Below are positions 1-9,353 of a DNA stretch of 64,000 nucleotides, piece after piece. The translations under genes and the position numbers were made by a program. Every line of letters starts with the position of its first letter. The stretch's first letter is position 1. The notes under the pieces were generated by a model. The model made no database searches. It saw only the letters and a program-made list of their open reading frames with translations, and was not told the DNA's origin. The stretch is from positions 1-64,000 of the forward strand of contig NZ_JAQOUE010000002.1 of assembly GCF_032191465.1 (NCBI RefSeq), in the 5' to 3' direction. The DNA is from Candidatus Nitronereus thalassa (lineage in GTDB: Bacteria > Nitrospirota > Nitrospiria > Nitrospirales > UBA8639).

Positions 1-2
1 GA

Positions 3-287
3 GGCTGTTTTGCCTTCTGGATGTGGCTCCGATTGGACCGCTCGCCTTGGTGGGCAACAGCAGGCATCATATCCCTGGTGATCTTTGCGGTCATATTGAC
101 CCGCTCAGAAGCCGCTTTTGCCGGACGAACCTATGCGGCCTATGGCGGGATTTATATTGTATCCTCGCTGTTATGGTTATGGGCTGTTGAAGGCGTGAGT
201 CCTGATCGATGGGATGTCGCAGGAGCCAGTATTTGTTTGGCCGGAGCCGCCATTATACTTTGGAGCCCACGACCTCTTATTCAATAA
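3..287 (+). CDS. YnfA/UPF0060 family small membrane protein, 5' end cut by window
   Basis: The reading frame is open from base 3 ([13 protein letters not shown]...) and stops at 287, so the true start lies before the window. The family is about 108 residues with four membrane helices; the roughly 94 residues here cover helices 1 (partial) to 4. Family hallmarks visible are the glycine-cysteine followed by aromatic residues at the start, a conserved [10 protein letters not shown]-like segment (here [18 protein letters not shown]) and a final GAxIILW segment. The function of UPF0060 proteins is poorly defined; some are described as small multidrug or inner-membrane proteins. Family assignment is confident, role is not. 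Confidence 0.85.
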   Translation, partial: GCFAFWMWLRLDRSPWWATAGIISLVIFAVILTRSEAAFAGRTYAAYGGIYIVSSLLWLWAVEGVSPDRWDVAGASICLAGAAIILWSPRPLIQ

Positions 288-1610
288 ACAAATGGTTTCT
301 CTAAGGCTGAAAGGTTCTGGAAGATAAAATTTAGAAATTAAATTTGTTTGTTATTACCTAGTGAAGCACTGGTTGAGAAAACCGGAGTCCTGTAATCAGA
401 AAGTCATAGGGTAAAATAACTCGTAGAATCACGAAACTGACAAATTCCCTGTTAATTCCCTGTTTGGGATAGTCATATCCCTTAACCCATGCTCAAAACC
501 CATTGAATTGCCGAAGGATTTACACGTGGAGGCTTGATTTCTTCCTTACATATTGAGAAATTTCCCTGTACTTTCCCTGTTAAAGACGGAAATGAAGATT
601 GCCGCTAGTGACTACTATCTTACCGGTGAGTCAGTAGTAAATTGATATATTCTAAGGTAGAGTTAGGAAACTGGAGAGAAAAATTGGCTGCTGACTACCC
701 ACATCTCGGGGAGTCACATTCGAACCAGCGGTCCTTCGTGCGGGAATTCGGGATCAACAGAGAGAGTGCTGCTGCAGACTCCCTCCACCGCCAGAATATC
801 ATCTACAATAAATCCTCACTTCACCCTTCTAATTTTAAAGTCGCTCCCGAGCGGGAGACCAAAAATAAATTTGAGCAGAAACATAGCATTCTGCGCTAAG
901 CTCCTTCGTGAACACTGACTGACTGGCTACCTTCCTGACCTACCACAGGTTTTGCTGAAATTGAGAAAGAATGGCACTTCCGGTGGCAAACTTCGCAAGG
1001 GAATATTCACACCTCAATCGCTCCACGTTACGCCGAGAAGGAATCATAACTTTCGCCACGTGCTTGCAAAGAATTCATTACAAACCTTCGTATCGTAGGA
1101 CCTTGGCCGGAGCCTGACACATTGTGAACGAAAATCTGTTCCGCTAAGTAAGCATTCGAATATCATGAAGGTGGCTTCGGGCGCCCTCCACAACTGCAAC
1201 CTCTTTCGTGTGTATGTCCACTTTTAGATGCGAAACCCCAGACACTTTTCACAACCAGTGCATATTGCATGGCGTGTCAGAGTATACCTATGGATACCAA
1301 TCTCACCACAGCCGCAATTGATTCCGTTCTCTTCATTAAACTCGTCTGGCGTATGTTTCGCTGGTGTGAGAAATCTTTACTTCATGAATGGTTTGACAAA
1401 ATCAAGCTAAGTTACTAGGTTAAAAACTCCCAACCAACATCATCATCTCTTTTAAACATAGGCCATTTTAAAGAATGACAATTCTTCAGGATGGCCTTCT
1501 TTTCCGGATATTATGAAGGCTTAGGAACATTGCTTTTGTATTTTATGGAATTCCACAAGACGAACCAGGCTCCGCGAAGATTATTTCCTCCAGTGTAGGT
1601 CCCAGGAACT
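288..1610. other. 1.3-kb stretch without a convincing gene
   Basis: Short open frames at 642-899, 1228-1410 and 1511-1696 have no good ribosome site, no recognisable domain and poor amino-acid composition for a folded protein. The stretch carries two copies of a paired TTCCCTGT repeat (445-463 and 562-580) and otherwise looks like decayed sequence. No terminator or promoter of the CCAGGGTTTTT type was seen. Confidence 0.6.
445..580 (+). repeat. Two tandem pairs of TTCCCTGT, 11-bp period
   Basis: TTCCCTGT occurs at 445-452 and 456-463, and again at 562-569 and 573-580. In both pairs the two copies start exactly 11 bp apart, one helical turn, and the pairs start 117 bp apart. This spacing resembles tandem operators for OmpR/PhoB-type regulators, but no gene starts nearby, so a mobile-element scar is equally possible. 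A single copy also occurs at 48116-48123. Confidence 0.55.
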
Positions 1611-3383
1611 ATGTGCGGAATTCTCGGGCAAATAAATTTCTCAGGTGACCCAGTCAACCCCGAAGGATTGAGGGCCATGAGTGCCACGATGATCAACCGG
1701 GGCCCTGATGGAACGGGTCTATATGTTCAAGGACGACTGGGGTTCGGCCACCGACGGCTCAAAGTGATTGACCTGTCTGACGCGTCACAACAACCCATGA
1801 TGGATTCCGCATTGGGTCTGGGAATTGTGTTCAATGGTGCCATCTACAACTACAAGGAATTAAGAAAAGAGCTGGAAGGGAAAGGCTATACCTTTTTTTC
1901 CCATGGGGACACAGAAACCATTCTCAAGGCCTATCATGCATGGGGGGAAGAATGCATTCACCGCCTAAACGGCATGTTTGCGTTTGCAATATGGGAAAGA
2001 GATTCGGAACGGGTGATTTTGGCACGAGACCGTTTGGGAATTAAACCGCTCTACTATACGGAATCGCCTCAACAATTTCGTTTTGCCTCGACCCTTCCTG
2101 CCTTATTAGCAGGAGGACAAATCGACACAGAGATTGACCCTGTGGCCCTTCATCACTATTTGATGTTTCACGCCGTGGTCCCGGCACCCCACACCTTACT
2201 CAAAGGGATCAGGAAACTTGAGCCCGGCACCATGTTGGTTATTGAACCGACTGGGTCACGCCGACCTCATCGCTATTGGAACCTTTCCTTCGATCAACGT
2301 GAGGATGAAAAGTCCCTGGATGCACGCTCCTGGGAAGATCGACTGTATGATGTCCTTCGTACGGCTGTACGGCGTCGGCTGATTGCTGATGTGCCGGTCG
2401 GTGTTTTACTGTCGGGGGGACTGGATTCTAGCCTCATCGTTGGCCTGTTAGCCACTGAAGGCGCCCAAGGCCTCAATACGTTTTCCATTGGATTTGAAAC
2501 GGTCGCGGAGGAAAGGGGGGACGAATTTTTCTATTCGGACATCATTGCCAAAGAGTTTTCCACCCAACACCACAAACTCCCAGTAGATTCCGCCCAGGTT
2601 CTCCCGAACCTGCCAGGGTGCATACAAGCCATGTCCGAACCCATGGTAAGTCACGATGCCATCGGGTTCTATCTGCTCTCCCAGGAAGTGTCCAAGCATG
2701 TCACGGTCGTCCAAAGTGGGCAAGGGGCCGACGAAATATTCGCGGGGTATTACTGGTATCCCCCGCTGTTGAAGAGTCAGTATCCAGTCGAGGATTATCG
2801 CAAAGAATTTTTTGATCGTGATCAGGAAGAATTCTGCCGCACCGTTCATCCCCGATTTCATGAACAGGATCATAGTCACGATTTTGTCGAACGTCATTTT
2901 TCACAACCAGGCGCCTCCAGCGCCATTGATAAGGCTCTACGGCTGGATACCACTATTATGTTGGTGGATGATCCGGTCAAACGCGTCGACAACATGACGA
3001 TGGCTTGGAGCCTGGAAGCCCGAGTCCCGTTTTTGGATCATGAGGTCGTCGAGTTGGCCGCACGAATCCCCGCGGAGATGAAAATCGCCCAAGGCGGAAA
3101 AGGTATTCTTAAAGATGTTGCTCGACGGGTCATTCCCGCTGAAGTGATCGATCGTCCCAAAGGGTACTTTCCCGTTCCTGCTCTAAAATATCTTCGAGGG
3201 CCTTATTTAGAAATGGTGCAAGACGCCTTGGTATCCAAGGCCAGTCAGGAACGTGGCCTATTCCAACAAGCATACGTTGATAAATTACTTCATAGCCCGG
3301 ACGACCATCTTACGCCTTTACGGGGATCAAAACTCTGGCAACTCGGGCTCTTGGAACTGTGGCTTCAAGCACACGACATTTAG
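1611..3383 (+). CDS. N-acetylglutaminylglutamine amidotransferase (asparagine synthase family)
   Basis: 590 residues. A class II glutamine amidotransferase domain begins with the catalytic Cys2 (MCGILG) and spans roughly residues 1-215. The asparagine-synthase domain follows, with the PP-loop SGGLDSS at residues 268-274 that binds ATP pyrophosphate. In the NAGGN osmolyte pathway this enzyme is thought to amidate the C-terminal carboxylate of N-acetylglutaminylglutamine, using glutamine as ammonia donor. The assignment over a plain asparagine synthetase rests on the two downstream genes, which form the known trio with it. Only 23 bp separate it from the next gene, so an operon is likely. The start ATG places Cys directly after Met, as needed for a free N-terminal nucleophile. 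Confidence 0.9.
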   Translation: MCGILGQINFSGDPVNPEGLRAMSATMINRGPDGTGLYVQGRLGFGHRRLKVIDLSDASQQPMMDSALGLGIVFNGAIYNYKELRKELEGKGYTFFSHGDTETILKAYHAWGEECIHRLNGMFAFAIWERDSERVILARDRLGIKPLYYTESPQQFRFASTLPALLAGGQIDTEIDPVALHHYLMFHAVVPAPHTLLKGIRKLEPGTMLVIEPTGSRRPHRYWNLSFDQREDEKSLDARSWEDRLYDVLRTAVRRRLIADVPVGVLLSGGLDSSLIVGLLATEGAQGLNTFSIGFETVAEERGDEFFYSDIIAKEFSTQHHKLPVDSAQVLPNLPGCIQAMSEPMVSHDAIGFYLLSQEVSKHVTVVQSGQGADEIFAGYYWYPPLLKSQYPVEDYRKEFFDRDQEEFCRTVHPRFHEQDHSHDFVERHFSQPGASSAIDKALRLDTTIMLVDDPVKRVDNMTMAWSLEARVPFLDHEVVELAARIPAEMKIAQGGKGILKDVARRVIPAEVIDRPKGYFPVPALKYLRGPYLEMVQDALVSKASQERGLFQQAYVDKLLHSPDDHLTPLRGSKLWQLGLLELWLQAHDI

Positions 3384-3406
3384 AGAGAATAAGGAGATAG
3401 AATTTA

Positions 3407-5167
3407 TTGAGAACCAAGCCTGTGCCTCTCCTTGCAGCCGCGGATCGACGACCCAGTGGGCCAACGGTGAAAAGCTGGGAAATCGGCCCGGCGACGTACC
3501 AAGGACAACAGGTCAAACCCAAAGTCGTTCAGGACTGTGGTTGGGGTCGCCTAATCTTTGCTCACACCTTTCCAGGGGCCGAAGAGGTCGCCTCGACCCT
3601 TCTGAAAGAACGTCCCGGACAACGAGACATCGCTTTTTATTTACGCGATCCTCATGTGTTATTGTCCATTCACCCCCACAAACTCTTCCTGGATCCTTCT
3701 CACACGTTTCGACTATGGTTGACAGAGTATCCATCCGATCCGAATAGAACCCCGGGATTTAAAATCACCACAATCCAATCGGAAGCCGATATTCTGTCTC
3801 TGAATCGAATCTATACGGCCCGGGGTATGGTGACGGTCGATCCCGATTTTCTGAAGAAACATCGTCGATCACGAAAAATCCTCTATTTGCTAGCCAAGGA
3901 TCAGGCAACCCATGAGGTCATTGGTGTGATTATGGGAGTCAATCATCGTCTGACTTTTAACGACCCCGAAAAAGGCAGTAGTATTTGGAGCCTGGCCGTA
4001 GATCCCCAAACATCCCATCCCGGGGTAGGAGAAGCGTTGGTTCGGCAGGTCGCGAAACGCATGAAAGCCCGCGGGTGCAGCTACCTGGACCTCTCCGTGT
4101 TACATGACAATCATGAAGCGATTGCCCTGTACCAGAAACTCGGGTTTGACCGTATTCCCGTGTTTGCGGTCAAATTGCGGAATACAATTAATGAACGGTT
4201 ATTCTCTGGTCCGTCTCCCGACCAGCGCCTGAACCCGTATGCCACGATTATCGTCAATGAGGCCAGACGTCGAGGCATAGATGTCGATGTACTGGATGCC
4301 GAAGCAGGGTATTTTCGATTGACGTTTGGAGGACGGGCGATCACCTGCCGGGAATCCTTATCAGAATTCACTACCGCCATTGCGATGAGCCGATGTGCGG
4401 ATAAAACTTTGACCCGACGGTTACTCAAGGATGCCGGGTTATCCGTTCCGGCCCAGGTCGTGGCTCAAGGAGGAAAAAGCAATCGTGATTTTCTTCGACG
4501 ATGCAAGTCGATCGTCGTTAAGCCGGCGACTGGCGAACAAGGAAAGGGTGTGAGTGTGGATGTGCACACCGTGAAGGCGATGGAGTCTGCCATTGCCCAT
4601 GCCGGAAAATTTGGAGATCAGGTGATTCTGGAACAATACGTCAAAGGCGAGGACTTACGCATCGTACTCATCAACTATGAAGTCGTAGCTGCGGCCATTC
4701 GACGACCCGCAAGAATCACTGGAACGGGACGCCATACCATTGCCGAGTTAATCGAACGGCAAAGTCAGCGTCGGGCACGAATGACTGGTGGAGAAAGTCG
4801 CATTCCCATGGACAGCGAAACGAAGAGGTGTGTCAAAGAAAGTGGATATCAACTCACAGACTGGCTTCCCAAGGGCAAGTCCCTCACTATTCGAAAAACA
4901 GCCAACCTCCATACCGGGGGAACCATTCACGATGTCACAGAAAAAATTCATCCCGGATTAATCTCCGCCGCCATAGTGGGAGCCAAAGCCCTGGCGATTC
5001 CCGTCGTCGGTTTCGACTTTATCGTCCCGACGATTTCGAAATCTGACTATGTCATCATTGAAGCCAACGAACGACCGGGGCTTGCCAACCATGAACCACA
5101 ACCAACAGCAGAACGCTTCATCGACCTGTTGTTTCCTCAAACTAAAACACCGACACATTCCATGTAA
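3407..5167 (+). CDS. N-acetylglutaminylglutamine synthetase (GNAT/ATP-grasp fusion)
   Basis: 586 residues, start TTG at 3407 preceded by AAGGAG at 3391-3396. The N-terminal half (about 115-265) is a GNAT acetyltransferase: a beta-strand SIWSLAVDP followed by the acetyl-CoA loop PGVGEALV and the C-terminal NHEAIALYQKLGF motif. The C-terminal half (about 300-575) is an ATP-grasp ligase with VVKPATGEQGKGVSV, VILEQYVKGEDLRI and the metal-binding IIEANERPG. The fusion fits one enzyme that acetylates glutamine and then joins a second glutamine, making the dipeptide that the upstream amidotransferase caps. The architecture is diagnostic for the NAGGN trio. The TTG start is unusual, but no later in-frame start has a better ribosome site. 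Confidence 0.9.
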   Translation: MRTKPVPLLAAADRRPSGPTVKSWEIGPATYQGQQVKPKVVQDCGWGRLIFAHTFPGAEEVASTLLKERPGQRDIAFYLRDPHVLLSIHPHKLFLDPSHTFRLWLTEYPSDPNRTPGFKITTIQSEADILSLNRIYTARGMVTVDPDFLKKHRRSRKILYLLAKDQATHEVIGVIMGVNHRLTFNDPEKGSSIWSLAVDPQTSHPGVGEALVRQVAKRMKARGCSYLDLSVLHDNHEAIALYQKLGFDRIPVFAVKLRNTINERLFSGPSPDQRLNPYATIIVNEARRRGIDVDVLDAEAGYFRLTFGGRAITCRESLSEFTTAIAMSRCADKTLTRRLLKDAGLSVPAQVVAQGGKSNRDFLRRCKSIVVKPATGEQGKGVSVDVHTVKAMESAIAHAGKFGDQVILEQYVKGEDLRIVLINYEVVAAAIRRPARITGTGRHTIAELIERQSQRRARMTGGESRIPMDSETKRCVKESGYQLTDWLPKGKSLTIRKTANLHTGGTIHDVTEKIHPGLISAAIVGAKALAIPVVGFDFIVPTISKSDYVIIEANERPGLANHEPQPTAERFIDLLFPQTKTPTHSM

Positions 5168-5191
5168 GCTTCCGGCGAAATAGAGGATTGT

Positions 5192-6388
5192 ATGACCGAA
5201 ACACACATTGACACCCATTATCTCCTGCACGTCTTGCAAAAACTGTTGGCGATCCCCAGCCCCACAGGCTACACCGATCAAATTGTTCATGCCGTGTCGG
5301 ATGAACTGAAACAATTGGGGATTCCGTTTGAGCTGACACGACGAGGCGCGATTCGTGCCACGATGCAAGGAAAAGTCCAGTCCCCCGATCGGGCCATTGT
5401 CGCCCATTTGGATACGTTGGGTGCCATGGTCAAGTGGCTGAAAAATAACGGAAGATTGGCCATCATTCCGATCGGAAGTTGGTCCAGTCGGTTTGCCGAA
5501 GGGTGTCGGATCACCCTCTTCACGGATAACGGTATGTATCGCGGCACGATTCTGCCCCTAAAAGCCTCCGGCCATACATATGGGGATGAAATCGATACAC
5601 AACCGGTGTCCTGGGAGAATCTTGAGGTTCGGCTCGATGAGGCTGTCTCTGACAATAAAGCCTTCATCCAGCCATTATCGAAAGTGCATGATCTCCAGAG
5701 ACTCGGCGTCAATATCGGCGATTTTATCGCTATTGATCCATCACCGGAAATTCATCCCAATGGATTTATTAATTCGCGGCATTTAGATGATAAGGCAGGA
5801 GTTTCCACCATTCTCGCCGCGGCAAAATCCATTATAGATTCGGGAGCCAATCTTCCGATGGATTGCCATTTATTGTTTACTATTTCCGAAGAAGTCGGTT
5901 CCGGCGCCTCAGCCGTTTTACACGGTGACGTTGCCGAAATGGTCACCATCGATAACGGCACACCCGCCCCTTTTCAAGCATCCAGCGAATTTGGCGTGAC
6001 CATTGCCATGGCCGATTCCGCAGGCCCCTTTGATTTCCACTTGGTGAGACGGTTGATTGGCTTATGCGTCGACCATGACATCCCATTTCAACGAGACATA
6101 TTCTGTGACTATCGAAGTGACAGTGCTTCGGCAGTGGAAGCTGGAAACGACATTCGCACCGCCCTAATTACCTTTGGTGTGGACTCCTCCCATGGGTATG
6201 AACGCACACATCTGAGTGCGTTGGATGCTATCGCAAGATTATTGGCTATCTACATGAAAAGTGATCCCGTATTTTGGAGAGATCGAGACACCTTGGGATC
6301 GGACAGTGATTTTCCCACTCAACCGATTGAAGAATCTAATTTTCCCGATTCTGATAAGGGAGTAATCCTTCACCAACAGGACCGTTAA
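5192..6388 (+). CDS. NAGGN-cluster M42 family metallopeptidase
   Basis: 398 residues, 24 bp after the synthetase, ATG preceded by AGAGG. The M42/aminopeptidase pattern of dinuclear zinc ligands is visible: AHLDT (His72), HLDDKAG (His197, Asp199), the catalytic and metal glutamates in SEEVGSGA (Glu233/234) and a late SDSASA/GVDSSHGYERTH segment. This is the third member of the osmoprotectant trio; it probably degrades or recycles NAGGN or a related peptide. The exact substrate cannot be read from sequence. The C-terminal 40 residues are acidic and look disordered. Confidence 0.88.
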   Translation: MTETHIDTHYLLHVLQKLLAIPSPTGYTDQIVHAVSDELKQLGIPFELTRRGAIRATMQGKVQSPDRAIVAHLDTLGAMVKWLKNNGRLAIIPIGSWSSRFAEGCRITLFTDNGMYRGTILPLKASGHTYGDEIDTQPVSWENLEVRLDEAVSDNKAFIQPLSKVHDLQRLGVNIGDFIAIDPSPEIHPNGFINSRHLDDKAGVSTILAAAKSIIDSGANLPMDCHLLFTISEEVGSGASAVLHGDVAEMVTIDNGTPAPFQASSEFGVTIAMADSAGPFDFHLVRRLIGLCVDHDIPFQRDIFCDYRSDSASAVEAGNDIRTALITFGVDSSHGYERTHLSALDAIARLLAIYMKSDPVFWRDRDTLGSDSDFPTQPIEESNFPDSDKGVILHQQDR

Positions 6389-6553
6389 CAGGCCACTTGA
6401 AATTCATTTCCGACGAAGGAGGGTGAATTCAGAGCACCTTAATCCAAGATGGTTTTCTCTCATGACTAACGGCAGCGGCGTTTTTTAGAACATCAGAATT
6501 CGTTCATGAATCAAAGCACCACATAAACCAGCACGAATTGTTGGTCAATTCGT

Positions 6554-8374
6554 GTGTTTCGTTACATGTCCTCTTTTTCCCCACCCAACACGACCGATCC
6601 ACAATTCACGCTCCGTGCCATTGCCACGGGAATGGTTTTAGGGGCCATCCTTACCCCATGTAACATCTACAGCGGTCTGAAAATTGGATGGACCTTTAAC
6701 ATGTCCATCACGGCAGCCTTGCTCAGCTTTGCCTTTTGGAAGGTACTGGAGACAACGTCCCACAGTCATCCGTGGGGTCTTTTAGAAAATAACATCAATC
6801 AAACTACGGCTTCCTCAGCAGCATCAATCATTTCGTCAGGATTGGTCGCTCCCATTCCCGCGTTAGCGATGTTGACGGGTGAGAAATTGTCCTGGTCGCT
6901 TCTCACGGTCTGGGTCTTTTCCGTCAGTCTTATTGGCATTGTGGTGGCAGTCGGACTTCGGCAGCAGATGCTGGTGCGCGACCAGTTACCCTTTCCCGCA
7001 GGAATCGCCACGGCGGAAACCGTGAAAGAAATCTATGGAAAAGGCGGGGAAGCTCTGGCTCGCGTCAAAGTTCTCCTCACCGCGGCTGGAGTGGCCGGAT
7101 TTTTAAAACTTTTCAACGACGCATTCGTGACCATTCCCAAACTGGCACTGAACTGGACATGGACCATCAGGGAAACACTTAGGCCCACAGGAATCTCCTC
7201 GGTCTCGTTGTCCAATCTCGGGTTTATCCTTGACCCCTCTCTTCTGATGATCGGATTTGGTGCGATTATTGGGATTCGTGCAGGGCTTTCCCTCTTGCTT
7301 GGGACAATTCTGGCCTGGGGAGTGATTGGTCCATGGGTCTTGACCCAAGGGTGGATTCCGATGGAACACCTCAAGCCGGAGGACTATTGGTTTGGAGCGA
7401 TGGTGGAATGGTTGCTTTGGCCCGGGGTGACGATGATGGTCATGGCTTCTCTTACCTCGTTTGCCTTGTCCCTCAGACCGGTTTTGAGACGGATTTTGCT
7501 CGCTCGACCAACCTCTCTTTCCAATCCTTCAGTTTCCCAAGATCCCCATGAGGTCCCACGTCGCTGGTTTGTCATCGGACTTTGTGGAGCACTGGGATTT
7601 GCCGTATGGACCCAAGTGGCCTTTTTCAGCATCTCAATCTTCGTCGCTGTCCTGGCGGTTCTGCTCTCGTTTGTCCTTGCGATCGTCGCCGGACGGGTTT
7701 CGGGAGAAACGGGCATCACCCCTATCGGAGCCATGGGAAAAGTTACTCAACTGACCTTTGGTTTCCTTATTCCTGGGAATTTTACCACCAACCTGATGGC
7801 CGCGAATGTCACGGGAGGGGCAGCCGGACAATGTGCAGACCTGCTTCATGATCTCAAGACCGGTATACTCATTGGCGCTTCCCCTCGCCTTCAAACCTTA
7901 GCCCAGATTTTCGGAGTCCTGACGGGATCACTTGTGGGAAGCGCGGTCTACCTCATCTTAATTCCCGACCCTCAAGCTATGCTGCTCACCGCGGAATGGC
8001 CGGCTCCTGCCGTCGCGACATGGAAGGCTGTTGCTGAAGTGTTCCAACAGGGGATTGAGGCCATCCCTCCGGGTAGTCTATGGGCCATGGGCATCGCCGG
8101 TCCCTTGGGCATGGGCATGGTCCTTCTCTCTCACAGATTGCCAGGACACATCAGCCGATGGATTCCAAGCGCCTCGACGATGGGACTCGCCTTTGTGATT
8201 CCTGCCTGGAACTCCCTCTCCCTATTTATCGGTGCCCTTCTTGGCGTCGTCTTGATGAAATTCGCCAAAACATGGGCGGAACGATTTGTTATGGCCTTGG
8301 CAGCCGGGCTAGTTGCCGGTGAAAGTCTGGCTGGGGTCACGGGTATTTTGTTGAAATTATTTGGGCATGCCTAG
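6554..8374 (+). CDS. OPT family oligopeptide transporter
   Basis: About 606 residues with some 14 hydrophobic segments. N-terminal TGMVLGAILTPCNIYSGLKIGW is typical of the prokaryotic OPT family, as are the PFPAGIATAETVK and GETGITPIGAMGK segments. OPT proteins move peptides or peptide-like compounds across the inner membrane with protons. It lies 165 bp after the NAGGN peptidase on the same strand, so import or export of the NAGGN dipeptide or its products is an attractive inference. The start is uncertain: GTG at 6554 or ATG at 6566, neither with a clear ribosome site. Confidence 0.88.
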   Translation: MFRYMSSFSPPNTTDPQFTLRAIATGMVLGAILTPCNIYSGLKIGWTFNMSITAALLSFAFWKVLETTSHSHPWGLLENNINQTTASSAASIISSGLVAPIPALAMLTGEKLSWSLLTVWVFSVSLIGIVVAVGLRQQMLVRDQLPFPAGIATAETVKEIYGKGGEALARVKVLLTAAGVAGFLKLFNDAFVTIPKLALNWTWTIRETLRPTGISSVSLSNLGFILDPSLLMIGFGAIIGIRAGLSLLLGTILAWGVIGPWVLTQGWIPMEHLKPEDYWFGAMVEWLLWPGVTMMVMASLTSFALSLRPVLRRILLARPTSLSNPSVSQDPHEVPRRWFVIGLCGALGFAVWTQVAFFSISIFVAVLAVLLSFVLAIVAGRVSGETGITPIGAMGKVTQLTFGFLIPGNFTTNLMAANVTGGAAGQCADLLHDLKTGILIGASPRLQTLAQIFGVLTGSLVGSAVYLILIPDPQAMLLTAEWPAPAVATWKAVAEVFQQGIEAIPPGSLWAMGIAGPLGMGMVLLSHRLPGHISRWIPSASTMGLAFVIPAWNSLSLFIGALLGVVLMKFAKTWAERFVMALAAGLVAGESLAGVTGILLKLFGHA

Positions 8375-8491
8375 TTAATAGGAGAGGGCCATTCGTAAGG
8401 CGGTTAGTTACAACGCCAATGTCACACGAGTCCCAAAAATTGTTTGGTCGAAACTCTGGTACGGTTCGCATGACAGTGTTATCGCGTCATG

Positions 8492-8561
8492 ACAGGAGGT
8501 ATTCATTATGCATTACCGAGGCATGACCAAAATTTCATGGCGATACATGGGCAACTCAATT
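8492..8561 (+). other. Strong ribosome site and gene start running into an antisense gene
   Basis: ACAGGAGGT lies 8 bp before an ATG at 8508 and is followed by about 18 codons (MHYRGMTKISWRY...). From 8562 on, the frame only reads the antisense of the well-supported minus-strand gene 8562-8933, so the rest of the ORF (to 8870) is not believable as a protein. It may be the stump of a gene whose body was lost, or a tiny coding sequence. Confidence 0.3.
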
Positions 8562-8933
8562 TTAGTACATAGTTCCAAAGTCAGCTTGACCAAAAAATCG
8601 AACAGGCCTTTCCCCCTTCAGATGATCTGGCGTGATCTGGTATGTTCCCTTAATTGTGGGTGTCCATATAACCTGTGCGGTTTCTTCATCACCGCCCCCA
8701 AGGACATAGGCAATACCACCAACAATCCCTCCAAGACCTGCGTAAGCTGCTTTAACGGGAAAATATATGAGCGTGAGTCCCCCGCTCGCAATCTTGAGTC
8801 CAGTGTCGGTCGGAGCATTATTGTCATAATCAGTGATAGGCGTTGCCATTCCAGTGCCATGAAATGTTAAGCCACAAAGAAGCGTCCCCATTAGAAATAC
8901 AAGAAGTTTGTTGATTGGCCGTTTTTTGTCCAT
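8562..8933 (-). CDS. Small glycine-rich exported or membrane protein of unknown function
   Basis: The longest frame starts at 9083, but ATG at 8933 (MDKKRPINKLLVF...) has CGGAGGTG just upstream and opens with a good signal peptide ending near GTGMA, so the product is taken as 123 residues. The mature part has one hydrophobic glycine-rich stretch (YAGLGGIVGGIAYVLGGG) and ends in a polar tail. I do not recognise the family. A CCAGGGTTTTT-type promoter lies upstream at 9074-9117, giving a leader of about 134 nt, which agrees with the downstream start. Confidence 0.7.
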   Translation of the reverse strand: MDKKRPINKLLVFLMGTLLCGLTFHGTGMATPITDYDNNAPTDTGLKIASGGLTLIYFPVKAAYAGLGGIVGGIAYVLGGGDEETAQVIWTPTIKGTYQITPDHLKGERPVRFFGQADFGTMY

Positions 8934-9073
8934 TTTGAATGCACCTCCGTTTTTTGATTCCTCATTAGCCAAAAATCTTAGGGTATAACCCCACCACTGC
9001 AGAACTAAGATATCTTGCTCATTTTTTAGCCATTCTAATTCCTTATTTCTGAACAACCCCACCCTTTTAAAGA

Positions 9074-9117
9074 ATTCTATCAAGTTGCGTCGTTCATTGA
9101 ACTAGGAAAAACCCTGG
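9074..9117 (-). promoter_or_regulatory. CCAGGGTTTTT-type promoter for the 8562-8933 gene
   Basis: On the minus strand CCAGGGTTTTTCC (9117-9105) is followed by TAGTTCA, then TAGAAT (9079-9074); the spacing from the AG to TAGAAT is 22 bp. This is the shortest spacer of the ten copies. Confidence 0.65.
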
Positions 9118-9278
9118 ACACGTATTGGGTCCAACCGTGGAATTAAGAGGCAATTAAGTACCTCAGCGATCTTTGACTAAGGTACGATTCAAATTCGTCC
9201 ACTCATGCTTGAAAATTTTCATCGAAGAATCGACAAGTCCTTTGATTTCCATAATCAGTAATGAGCGGATAAACCCAA

Positions 9279-9323
9279 CAAGGGTTTTCACCAGTGTATT
9301 TTCTTGTTCTTTTCCTCATTCTT
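9279..9323 (+). promoter_or_regulatory. Degenerate CCAGGGTTTTT-type promoter before the dead response regulator
   Basis: CAAGGGTTTTCACCAG (9279-9294) matches the upstream box and AG, but the hexamer 23 bp further on is ATTCTT rather than TAnnnT. The downstream gene is a pseudogene, so decay of its promoter would be consistent. Confidence 0.35.
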
Positions 9324-9353
9324 AACGGATTAGATATAACCCATACTAAGGAT

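Noticed and set aside
715-735. TTCGAACC sequence resembling a tRNA T-loop
   Set aside because: No acceptor stem, anticodon arm or CCA-side pairing could be found around it on either strand.
642-899. 85-residue plus-strand ORF in the first gap
   Set aside because: No ribosome site, mixed composition, no family, and it lies in a decayed region next to repeats.
8562-8870. Continuation of the plus-strand ORF from 8508
   Set aside because: It is exactly antisense to the minus-strand gene 8562-8933, which has a signal peptide and a ribosome site.
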